Source: Paraburkholderia diazotrophica (GTDB lineage Bacteria > Pseudomonadota > Gammaproteobacteria > Burkholderiales > Burkholderiaceae). From it: 57,829 nt of DNA. Both the position numbers and the translations under genes were made by a program. The notes beneath the pieces are model-generated. The model ran no database searches, had not been told where the DNA came from, and saw nothing but the letters and a program-made list of their open reading frames with translations. Of the stretch, positions 19,342-27,163 are shown one piece after another. Position 1 is the first letter of the stretch. The number at the start of each line of letters is the position of its first letter. Where the stretch lies: positions 1-57,829 of the forward strand of contig NZ_FNYE01000047.1 of assembly GCF_900108945.1 (NCBI RefSeq). Direction: 5' to 3'.

Positions 19342-20601
19342 GTGGCCAAAAAAACGGAACAGGCGACGCCTAACGCCGAGCAGGCCGCGATCGTTAAAGG
19401 CAAGACGCCCCGCAACGCCATCATGAGCATTGGGCTTCTGGCCGCACTGATCATCGGCGCGCTAGGCTTCTACTACGAGCTGAAAGCGAGCGATCAGGCT
19501 GCGGAAGAAGCGCGTCTGAAAAAGGCAACGGCTCTTAAAAGCAGCACGGAGGCACCGGCTGCAGGCACCGCTGACATCGAAAAGGTGATCAAGCAGCAGC
19601 AGGAGGCGGCTGCAGCTGAGGCGGCCGCGCGCGCCGCGTCGGATGCAGCAGCAGCGCAGCGTCCGACGGTAAAGCCGATGCTGATCGGCAATGATTTCCA
19701 GCGCGAGGTGGGGTCGGGCGGTGGCGACACAGAAGCTCTCGCCGCCAGCAACAAGCAGGATGCGATCTATATCTCCTCGGTTTTCAAGCAGTCTGGCGCC
19801 TCCCGTAATTCAAATCAGCCAGCAACCGCAACGCCTGCGGGCGTTCCCACGCTGGACGATTTTCGTGCGGCGCGCGCCGCAGCGGCTTCCGCTGCGCAAA
19901 ACCCGGCAGACGCGATGGCGCTCGCGCTGGGCAAACAGGGCCAGGCACCAGAAGACCGCGATAAGGCGTTCCTGAAAGAAACGGCAGGGCAGGGCGGCAT
20001 CGAGCAGACGACGTTCAACGGCCGGTCGCGCGGTTGCACGCTCACGCCTCCGCACAACATTCATGTAAAGACCGTCGAAGGCCTGAACTCGGACAAGCCT
20101 GGCCGCGTTGCGCTGATGGTCGACGAGGACATCTACGACAGCCTGCGTGGCGACTGCCTGATGATCCCGAAGGGTTCGTTCATCAACGGCGCGTATAGCG
20201 CGGACATCAAGGTCGGACAGGAGCGTCTGCTTGTCGCGTCGACCAGCCTGCGGCTGCCCAACGGCAAGAGCGTGCCGATGAACGGCATGCAGGGTGCGGA
20301 TCAGAATGGCGCGGCCGGTTTTTCGGGCGATGTCAACAACCACTTCCTGGCGATCTTTGGCGCAGGCTTCATTACCGCTGCACTGCTGAAAAGCTTCGAC
20401 AATGGGTCAACGACCTCCACGACGGCAAGCCCGATCGGCATAACGACCACCGGGAGCACTGCAGGGCAGGTGGCTGCGACGACGGCCCAGGCCGTGCTTC
20501 AACGCAACCAGAACATCCCGCCGACGATCACGGTCAAGCCAGGCGAGAAGTTCCTGGTGCAGGTCACGCAGGACATCGTGATGGAGCCGTACCATGACTA
20601 G
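19342..20601 (+). CDS. virB10: VirB10/TrbI-like T4SS core protein
   Basis: The protein (419 residues, GTG start two bases after the previous stop) spans the envelope as VirB10 does. It has a short cytoplasmic tail, a membrane helix at about residues 32-48, a long alanine/glutamine-rich periplasmic linker, and a C-terminal TrbI domain. In that domain RGDCLMIPKGSFINGAY, GQERLLVASTSLRLPNG and the antenna region before HFLAIFGAGFITAALL are visible. VirB10 senses energy from the inner-membrane ATPases and gates the outer-membrane pore. The genes for those ATPases are not in the window. Confidence 0.9.
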   Translation: MAKKTEQATPNAEQAAIVKGKTPRNAIMSIGLLAALIIGALGFYYELKASDQAAEEARLKKATALKSSTEAPAAGTADIEKVIKQQQEAAAAEAAARAASDAAAAQRPTVKPMLIGNDFQREVGSGGGDTEALAASNKQDAIYISSVFKQSGASRNSNQPATATPAGVPTLDDFRAARAAAASAAQNPADAMALALGKQGQAPEDRDKAFLKETAGQGGIEQTTFNGRSRGCTLTPPHNIHVKTVEGLNSDKPGRVALMVDEDIYDSLRGDCLMIPKGSFINGAYSADIKVGQERLLVASTSLRLPNGKSVPMNGMQGADQNGAAGFSGDVNNHFLAIFGAGFITAALLKSFDNGSTTSTTASPIGITTTGSTAGQVAATTAQAVLQRNQNIPPTITVKPGEKFLVQVTQDIVMEPYHD

Positions 20602-21400
20602 GCGCGCCATCGCTGCGCTGCTGCTGACGGCCGCGTGCTCGTCGGCGGGTGCCACAGTGATCGAGACGGTGATCAGCCCAACGCGCTTTGTCATTGAAGA
20701 AAACGGCGAGCGGTCCGTGCTGGAGCTTCCCGGCAGGCCCGTGTACGCATGCGGCCTCCAGCGCTTCCTTACATGGGCTCAACCGCTGAGAGGGCAAAGC
20801 ATCACGCCTGGGTCACGCGGCTTCGCAACTGTTCTCGTTGATGGCACGCCAGAAAGCCTGCAGGCGTTACTGGTGCGCAATGGGTGGCTGCAGCCAGCAG
20901 TGCTTGACGACGAAGCGCAAGCCGCGTTGACAGAGCGCCGTGGCGGCTGGGCCTGTGCGTCTGCGCAGACACCATTCGACGTCATGCATACAAGCGTCGA
21001 CGCGAAGATCCTTGCGGGCGTCGCGCTCAATGAGTCGGCCTACAACGGTCGCGCCTGGCCATGGACATTGAACGTCGCAGGCCGCGGCTTTTTCTTTCGC
21101 ACGCGCGAGGACGCTTACAAGGCCGTGCGCTTCCTCATCGCCGACGGCCGCTGCGATTTCGATGTAGGCCTCATGCAGATCAACTGGTGCTATCACCGGC
21201 AGCGATTCGCGTCGCCGTGGGATGCGCTCGCACCTGCCACCAACGTCCGAGCTGCCGAAGACATTCTCAACGAAAACTATCGCAAGACAAATTCGGCGGT
21301 GAGGGCGGTGGCTTACTACCACAGTGCCAATCCCCAACCGGGCCGCGAGTATCTCGCGCGCTTCATCCAGCGTCTCACCCAACTCGACCGCGGCTTATGA
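20594..21400 (+). CDS. OB-fold (SNase-like) plus lytic transglycosylase protein
   Basis: A signal peptide is followed by two domains. Residues about 20-120 resemble the OB fold of the staphylococcal-nuclease/thermonuclease family (VIETVISPTRFVI, LELPGRPVYACG, LLVRNGWL, ERRGGW), but the nuclease catalytic residues are not evident. Residues about 130-265 are a lytic transglycosylase: the catalytic Glu in LNESAYNG, FDVGLMQINW, ATNVRAAEDIL and VAYYHSANP. The enzyme would open peptidoglycan for envelope-spanning machinery, like VirB1/TrbN. It overlaps VirB10 by 8 bp and the next gene by ATGA. The added OB domain is unusual. Confidence 0.78.
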   Translation: MTRRAIAALLLTAACSSAGATVIETVISPTRFVIEENGERSVLELPGRPVYACGLQRFLTWAQPLRGQSITPGSRGFATVLVDGTPESLQALLVRNGWLQPAVLDDEAQAALTERRGGWACASAQTPFDVMHTSVDAKILAGVALNESAYNGRAWPWTLNVAGRGFFFRTREDAYKAVRFLIADGRCDFDVGLMQINWCYHRQRFASPWDALAPATNVRAAEDILNENYRKTNSAVRAVAYYHSANPQPGREYLARFIQRLTQLDRGL

Positions 21401-22662
21401 AGCAGACGCTATCCTTTATCGCGCTGGCAGTGTTGTCACTCTCCGCGTCGGCTGCGAGCACCGATCCGCTCGACTTCGACTACCAGATCAACGGCAACAT
21501 GACCGAGCGCCCGGCGCTTGTGTTCAACGATGGCACCGACACATACCTGCAACCGCGTGCGGGCCAGGTCCTGAAGGTTGAGGGCGGCCATACTGAAGGC
21601 CCGTACATCGTCGTGTCTGGCACGCCCGAGGTCATTTCATATTCGGTCAGCGGGTCCAGTGCAACGGCGCGCTGGAAGAAGGCCAACAGTTTTACGTCCG
21701 AGCGGGGCAACCGTAGCGGTGACATGCCCGCTGGTTTCGCGGGCTTCTCGAACCGCCTTGCGCTTATCGGCGCACGCCCGCGGCTGGAGACGACGCGCGC
21801 GATGAGCGCAACGTTGCCGCTCGCCCAGATGGTCAAGGCACTCGTGCCGCAGGGGTGGACCGGGTCCGCGCAGAAGGACGTGGACCTCACGAACGCGCAG
21901 AGCTTCGCAACGCGCGATGGCGAGAACTGGATGCAGTCGCTCGACCGCCTGCTCGGCGCTGTGGACCTCTATGCGGACGTCGATTTCACCGCGCACCACG
22001 TCACGCTGCGTCGTGCTGTCGTCAAGTCGACCGGTGTTAACTACGTCGCTAGCGCCATGCCCGCTGATCCCATCGATGGCGAAACGCGGACGGCGAGCGT
22101 AGTGCCGGATTCTGCCGCGGGCGCAGTCGCGACTGGTGCGACCGCGGTCTCCGACAAGGCACAATCCCAGGACGGACTGGCGGTGAAGTTCGGGGCTATT
22201 GCGATCCGCGATGGCGACGACACGCACATCCAGATCCGCTTTTCACAAAGGCCTGCAAAAGAGCTCGTCTTTCGGGACATGGACGGCCATTCCCTCAAGC
22301 CAAAATGGGACGACTCAAGCAATGTCGTGACGTTTAACCGGGCAGAGCGGTTCGTGGTGTCGAACGGTTCGGAGAGCGTTGAGGTCGCGCGCGTCGCCGG
22401 GCTCGTGTACGTGTTCGAGCCGAAAAACAGCGCAGGCCTCGAGGGCGTGTTTGATAAGGAAGGATCGACCTATTTCAAGTTCGCGGATACGGTCGGCAAC
22501 GTGAAAGTGTCGGACGTCGCTCACATGGGCTCGGGCGAGCAAAAAGGGCGCTACTACAAGTTCAACGGCACGGCCGACCAGTTCATCGTCAACGCGGACG
22601 GCAACGTCGTGAATGTGACGCGCAAGCATGACGTGCGCTTCTTCGACCGTCCTAAATCATGA
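21397..22662 (+). CDS. VirB9-like repeats with TcpQ/PilL-type domain
   Basis: The start ATG overlaps the previous stop (ATGA). After a signal peptide (1-20) the 421-residue protein shows a VirB9 C-terminal-like module (25-85: DFDYQINGN, ALVFNDGTDTYL). It is followed by a TcpQ/PilL-type domain (140-207: LAQMVKALVPQGW, NWMQSLDRLLGAVDLYADVD). Two more VirB9-like stretches come at about 262-330 and 349-412 (VFDKEGSTYFKF, RYYKFNGTADQFIV). VirB9 domains build the T4SS outer-membrane ring, whereas TcpQ domains stabilise a type IVb pilus secretin. One protein with both suggests a link between the two machines (inference). Confidence 0.7.
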   Translation: MKQTLSFIALAVLSLSASAASTDPLDFDYQINGNMTERPALVFNDGTDTYLQPRAGQVLKVEGGHTEGPYIVVSGTPEVISYSVSGSSATARWKKANSFTSERGNRSGDMPAGFAGFSNRLALIGARPRLETTRAMSATLPLAQMVKALVPQGWTGSAQKDVDLTNAQSFATRDGENWMQSLDRLLGAVDLYADVDFTAHHVTLRRAVVKSTGVNYVASAMPADPIDGETRTASVVPDSAAGAVATGATAVSDKAQSQDGLAVKFGAIAIRDGDDTHIQIRFSQRPAKELVFRDMDGHSLKPKWDDSSNVVTFNRAERFVVSNGSESVEVARVAGLVYVFEPKNSAGLEGVFDKEGSTYFKFADTVGNVKVSDVAHMGSGEQKGRYYKFNGTADQFIVNADGNVVNVTRKHDVRFFDRPKS

Positions 22663-23087
22663 ATGTCCGATCGGTCTGGAAGCTCGTTATGCCTGTCCTG
22701 ATGTGCGGTCAACCGGCGTTCGCCGATTGCCTCGATGACGCCGCGCAGTTCCACCACGTCAACGTGGTGCTAGTGCGCGCGATCGCGCAACAGGAGTCAG
22801 GGATGCGCTCCAAGGCGATCAACGTCAATACGGACGGGTCGGAAGACATTGGCCTGATGCAGATCAATTCGTCGTGGCTGCCCAAGCTCAGGCGCTACGG
22901 CATTACGCGCGAATCTTTGTTTAACCCGTGCGTCAACGCATACGTCGGCACATGGATCCTTGCGGCGAACATCAGGCAGTTCGGCCCGACGTGGAAGGCG
23001 GTTGGTGCGTACAACGCCGTCTCGACGAACAAGCAACTGGTGTACGCGAACAACATTTATCGGCGCATCCAGCGCGCGGCCCACTGA
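22659..23087 (+). CDS. Lytic transglycosylase, VirB1/PilT(R64)/IagB type
   Basis: A signal peptide precedes a compact SLT domain of 142 residues. The catalytic Glu is in AIAQQESGMRS, followed by EDIGLMQINSSW, a cysteine pair that may form a disulfide (early CLDD and NPCVNAY), and VGAYNAVS. Such enzymes cut peptidoglycan locally so that pili or secretion channels can pass. In R64-type pilus operons this position is taken by PilT. It is the second transglycosylase in this operon, so one may serve the pilus and the other the T4SS core. It overlaps the previous gene by 4 bp. Confidence 0.9.
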   Translation: MNVRSVWKLVMPVLMCGQPAFADCLDDAAQFHHVNVVLVRAIAQQESGMRSKAINVNTDGSEDIGLMQINSSWLPKLRRYGITRESLFNPCVNAYVGTWILAANIRQFGPTWKAVGAYNAVSTNKQLVYANNIYRRIQRAAH

Positions 23088-23093
23088 AAACTC

Positions 23094-23666
23094 ATGAAGC
23101 AAATGATCATCATGCCCCCCCGTCGTCGTGCGTCGCTGGTCGCGCAGTTACTGGCACTGCTTGCAATGACGGCATTTACGACCGCATCATTCTCACAGTC
23201 GCACCTGTCCCCGCCTTCCGGTGACGGCTGGCAGATGCTTGGAGCACCCAGCGCGCCGGCGGCGCCTGCTGCTTCGCTAGCGATGGTCGGTCCCGCTGCC
23301 GCTCACGCTACGTCATCGCACGCATCGCTGCCGCCAGCGCCCGCATCCATCGCGGTTACGCCGGTTGTCCTGCCGGGAGCGCCGGCGCCTGCACCCGCTA
23401 GCGCCCCGTCGTTCGCGATCACCCCACAAGACATCAATCTGCGCAACGCCCTCGATCGCTGGTTACAGCAGCAGGGGTGGCAACTGGCCTGGAAGATCGA
23501 CGATGACCTGCCACTCGAATTTAACGCGACGTTTAGCGGCGACTTTGACTCGGTCCTCACGCAGGTGATGCGGGCCACCAACCATATGCGTACGCCAACG
23601 CGCATTTGTGAACACACCAACAACGTCATTCGCGTGGTCGCTCGCGCGGCCAACTGCCAGGACTAA
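23094..23666 (+). CDS. pilL: PilL-like protein with C-terminal TcpQ domain
   Basis: A signal peptide is followed by a proline/alanine-rich spacer (residues 45-105) and a TcpQ domain (about 110-180: NLRNALDRWLQQQGWQLAW, EFNATFSGDFDSVLTQVM, IRVVARA). PilL/TcpQ proteins assist assembly of the outer-membrane secretin of type IVb pili. The gene is shorter (190 residues) than R64 PilL, keeping only the secretin-chaperone part. It lies just ahead of the secretin gene, as expected. Confidence 0.8.
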   Translation: MKQMIIMPPRRRASLVAQLLALLAMTAFTTASFSQSHLSPPSGDGWQMLGAPSAPAAPAASLAMVGPAAAHATSSHASLPPAPASIAVTPVVLPGAPAPAPASAPSFAITPQDINLRNALDRWLQQQGWQLAWKIDDDLPLEFNATFSGDFDSVLTQVMRATNHMRTPTRICEHTNNVIRVVARAANCQD

Positions 23667-23670
23667 ACCG

Positions 23671-25299
23671 ATGCGTGCAAACCGATATCAGGCCGCTGTT
23701 TCCCTCCTCGTTGCTTCAATGCTTACGGGTTGCGTTGTTTCTCAAAACGACGTGAATAAAGCGTACGACTCGGCGAAGCAGGACGCGACGAACGCGATGG
23801 CCGGCATGGGCGACTCGATGTCACTCGTCGAACACGTTCCGACCGCGTTTCTCGGCGACCGGCTTGTGCCCGTCGCCTATGAAGCGACATTGCCCGCGAT
23901 TTTCCGCGAAAAAACGGTCACGCTGCCGGCGAATCTGCCGGTCTCGAAGATCGCGACACTGATCTCTGATGCTTCTGGTTATCCCGTTCATCTGAGCCCA
24001 GACGTGTTCATTCCACGTGACGCGTTGATCGAGACAGCTGCTGGCAACGGTGGGAACGGAGCCGGAAAGGTGAACGTCGTCCCGGGACAGGCACAGGCTG
24101 CGACCAATTTCGACCCGATCTACCGACAGCCGGGTAACGCAAAACTCGGCCGGTACCTCCATGGCATGACGGAGGATCTGGGTCTCGCCTGGAACTTTGA
24201 CGGATCGACGATTAACATCTCACGCTTCGTGACCCGCACTTTCCAGATCGCCGCAGTACCCGGCGCCGTTAGCATCAAGTCGTCCATGTCGAAAGGCACG
24301 GACACCTCCACCGGTACGCAGTCCACCGCCAATGGTACAACCAGTGCCAACACCGGCTCATTCGCCGCCGTCACATCGACGGGCCGCGACGGCAAGTTCG
24401 ATCAGATCGACCTGATCACGAAGGAACTGGAAAGCCTGAAATCGCCTCTCGGCAAGATCACGGTTAATCCGCACAGCCGGCTTGTCATGGTTCGGGACAC
24501 GAAGGAAGCTGTCGATCGCATGAGCGAACTGCTCACCCGCGAGAACGCGATATCGACGCGTCAGGTGTCCATCCGCGTGCGCACTGTACAGATCGCGTTG
24601 AACGATGGGTCGCAGGCAGGTGCAAGCGCAGATGTCGTGTTCAACCGGATCTCCGATGGTCTTTTGAAGTACACGATCAGCGTCGTGTCACCCACATCCC
24701 TCGCGACCTCTGCAGGTTCGGTCGGACTTTCTATCCTGAAGCCGAACGCGCCGCTCACAGGCACGAACGCCGTGATCAACGCGCTGAACACGTATGGCAA
24801 AACGGTCATGGACAACACCCAGACCAAGATGACCCTCAACGGCCTGCCGATGTCTATCGGTTCGTTCGAGACCAAGGGGTACCTGGCAGCGACGACCCCG
24901 GCGACTGGCACGCTCAGCGGCGGCGCGGGCCTCCCGGGCTTGACGCCAGGTTCGGTGACGGTGGGGGATTTCGTGAACATTTTGCCGTCTGTCAACGATC
25001 ACAATCAGATCATCCTTTCTTACTGGAGCGACAGTTCCAAACTGAACGGGCCTTTCACGACGATTGGCACAGGGTCCGGTGCATCGTCACAACAGATCCA
25101 GTTGCCGGACATCGTGGGTAGCAAGGATGACCAGACCATCGCCCTGTCCGACGGACAGACGGTTGTCATGTATGGCGCGGTGACGAACAACTACGACGGG
25201 GCCAGCAATACCGGCATCCTTGGCTTTAGCGGCGCGTGGAATAAGGCCAAGACGTTCCAGGTGATCATGCTGACCGCGAACGTCGTGCCGTCGATGTGA
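23671..25299 (+). CDS. pilN: PilN secretin lipoprotein of type IVb pilus
   Basis: I set the start at ATG 23671, four bases after the pilL stop, because it gives a proper lipoprotein signal with lipobox LTGC (Cys21). The 542-residue protein has periplasmic N domains (LPANLPVSKIATLISDASGYP; NPHSRLVMVRDTKEAVDRM) and a C-terminal secretin beta-domain (GDFVNILPSVNDHNQIIL, IALSDGQTVVMYG). It forms the outer-membrane ring through which the pilus passes. A Ser/Thr-rich insert (about residues 205-230) lies between domains. Length and order match PilN of R64. Confidence 0.92.
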   Translation: MRANRYQAAVSLLVASMLTGCVVSQNDVNKAYDSAKQDATNAMAGMGDSMSLVEHVPTAFLGDRLVPVAYEATLPAIFREKTVTLPANLPVSKIATLISDASGYPVHLSPDVFIPRDALIETAAGNGGNGAGKVNVVPGQAQAATNFDPIYRQPGNAKLGRYLHGMTEDLGLAWNFDGSTINISRFVTRTFQIAAVPGAVSIKSSMSKGTDTSTGTQSTANGTTSANTGSFAAVTSTGRDGKFDQIDLITKELESLKSPLGKITVNPHSRLVMVRDTKEAVDRMSELLTRENAISTRQVSIRVRTVQIALNDGSQAGASADVVFNRISDGLLKYTISVVSPTSLATSAGSVGLSILKPNAPLTGTNAVINALNTYGKTVMDNTQTKMTLNGLPMSIGSFETKGYLAATTPATGTLSGGAGLPGLTPGSVTVGDFVNILPSVNDHNQIILSYWSDSSKLNGPFTTIGTGSGASSQQIQLPDIVGSKDDQTIALSDGQTVVMYGAVTNNYDGASNTGILGFSGAWNKAKTFQVIMLTANVVPSM

Positions 25300-25307
25300 G
25301 TGGCGCG

Positions 25308-26588
25308 ATGCATTTCGAGAATATTCCCAACGGAAAGAAGGCACGCCTCGTTTTCGGCCTTGAGTGGCGTGCTTATGCGACGAAGGGCGCAGCGGCTGAG
25401 CGGCGACGCTATGCACAGGAACTCGACGCGACACACTTCGTCGAGATCAAGGGCAAGGAGGAGACGGTAGCTGGTTTTTGTGCGCCGGAGCCCGCTGATC
25501 GGAAGGGGGTGAAGCTCTATTCCGCAGCCGCGCGCGTCGCCGAACTCGAGCGCGTGCGGTCCAGGCCCGCCGTGCTGGTTCTTATCCAGGACGGACAGCG
25601 TGTTCACGCAATACTGGTCGTGCGTGGCGCAGTTCGTACCGACGAAACCGTCGCACTGAGTGCGCTCGAAACGCGCCGCATCGCGCTTGAAGAAGAGTGT
25701 GAGCGCGATCGCGTCGATCTGGTCACAATCGGCTACGGCGCGGATCTTATCGACCTCGACGAGCCGTTTGCCGCCAGCGAACTGCTCCGCGGGAAAAACG
25801 TCGGCCTCATCCGGAAGCTGCCCGTCAAGGTGCCGAAGGTCGTACCGCTGACTGTCATCGCGGTGGCGCTGATCTACGGTGGGAGCGAAGCGGTCAGCTA
25901 TATCGATCCGCCACCTCCGCCACCGGCACCGCCACCCACCTACATGCAGGAATATCAGACTGCGGTCGCGCGCATGTTTGCGGGCCCCGTGCCGCTCGCA
26001 TCGCAACTTGCGCCGGCGCTGCTGAACACTTTTGGCCACCAGGAAACGAACGTGGCCGGATGGCAGTTTCAGAAGGCGTTCTGCGGTGTTGCCGGTTCCT
26101 GCTCGATCACCTTCAGGCGGGAGGGTGGCACGTTCAAGGAATTCGATGCTCGCGCGCCCGCAGAATTGCGTCCCATCGTATATGACCCTGATGGTCTGCA
26201 TCTAAAGACAAAAGGGCCCGCTGTTCCTCATATCCAGAAAGTGGCGCTCGCGCAGGAGCGGCAATGGCCTACCGCGCAGGCGCTCATCAAGCAGCTGCAG
26301 ACCGATCCGCAGCGTCTGTCGACGAAGCCAGACCAGTTGATGAGTCATGGTTATGTCGTGACGCTGAGGCCACCCCAGCGCCTTCTTGCTCGCCAGCCGA
26401 ACGCGGGGGACGTGAGCGGGCCAATTGTTCAGGCGGGTGACTGGACGATCGACGGCTATATGTGGCAAAGCCGGCTGCTCGCAAATCTGCCGGAAAACAT
26501 GTCTCTCGACACGCTTGAGCTCGAACTGAGGGAAGACGGCACCGGCGTTCATTTCACGGCGAAGGGTAAATACTATGTTCTCCAATAA
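25308..26588 (+). CDS. pilO: PilO pilus accessory protein
   Basis: A cytoplasmic N-terminal domain of about 180 residues is followed by one membrane helix (VVPLTVIAVALIYGG), a proline-rich linker and a periplasmic domain ending in a beta-rich tail, the layout of R64-type PilO. It would form the inner-membrane assembly platform with PilP, PilQ and PilR. I prefer ATG 25308; an in-frame GTG at 25296 overlaps the pilN stop and would add four residues. Its 3' end overlaps pilP by 14 bp, so translation is coupled. Confidence 0.82.
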   Translation: MHFENIPNGKKARLVFGLEWRAYATKGAAAERRRYAQELDATHFVEIKGKEETVAGFCAPEPADRKGVKLYSAAARVAELERVRSRPAVLVLIQDGQRVHAILVVRGAVRTDETVALSALETRRIALEEECERDRVDLVTIGYGADLIDLDEPFAASELLRGKNVGLIRKLPVKVPKVVPLTVIAVALIYGGSEAVSYIDPPPPPPAPPPTYMQEYQTAVARMFAGPVPLASQLAPALLNTFGHQETNVAGWQFQKAFCGVAGSCSITFRREGGTFKEFDARAPAELRPIVYDPDGLHLKTKGPAVPHIQKVALAQERQWPTAQALIKQLQTDPQRLSTKPDQLMSHGYVVTLRPPQRLLARQPNAGDVSGPIVQAGDWTIDGYMWQSRLLANLPENMSLDTLELELREDGTGVHFTAKGKYYVLQ

Positions 26589-27159
26589 CACCGCCCGCGT
26601 CGCGGCGGCATCGCTATTTGCGCTCTGCATCGCGAGCCTCGCGCACGCGGATGAGAAGCACCTGACGCTCGACGATATTGACGGTCTTGCACGCCAGAAC
26701 CTCGTCAACTCGATGCGCAAGACGGACGCGGCCCAGGCACCTGCGCAAGGTGTCGTTCTGAATGCCCCGCTCTCGGCACCGCCGGCACCTCCTGTCACCG
26801 CAACGGCGGCGATTCAGAAAGCGTCGAAGCCTGCGAGCACGCCCGCGCATCGCACAACGCCCGTCAGTTTCGTTGGTGCCTACAGCGACATGAGCGGAGC
26901 ACACGTGCTGTACGACTATCAGGGCGGCATCTACTCCGCTGCACGCGGTGAAAAGCTGATGAACGGCTGGGTCGTCACACGCGTCGACGGCTTCCACGTT
27001 TCGGTTTCCGAAGGTAAGCGGACATGGTCTGAAGTCATTTCGGCACCGTCAATGCCGCTTCCATCGGGAGACAGCCCGGCTGTTCGGGCGATCACGGACC
27101 TCAGCGGCCCGCTTCCAATGGGTACCAGCGTGGGTTCGTTCGGTATGAACGGGAGGTGA
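26575..27159 (+). CDS. pilP: PilP pilus assembly protein
   Basis: This 194-residue protein has a signal peptide (to AHA), a helix LTLDDIDGLARQNL shared by PilP proteins, a proline/alanine linker, and a small beta domain (GAYSDMSGAHVLYDYQGGIYSA). That domain is the type IV pilus biogenesis PilP domain. PilP is periplasmic and helps connect the inner-membrane platform to the secretin. It is translationally coupled to pilO and followed by pilQ after 4 bp with a GGAGG ribosome site between them. Confidence 0.85.
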   Translation: MFSNNTARVAAASLFALCIASLAHADEKHLTLDDIDGLARQNLVNSMRKTDAAQAPAQGVVLNAPLSAPPAPPVTATAAIQKASKPASTPAHRTTPVSFVGAYSDMSGAHVLYDYQGGIYSAARGEKLMNGWVVTRVDGFHVSVSEGKRTWSEVISAPSMPLPSGDSPAVRAITDLSGPLPMGTSVGSFGMNGR

Positions 27160-27163
27160 ACCG

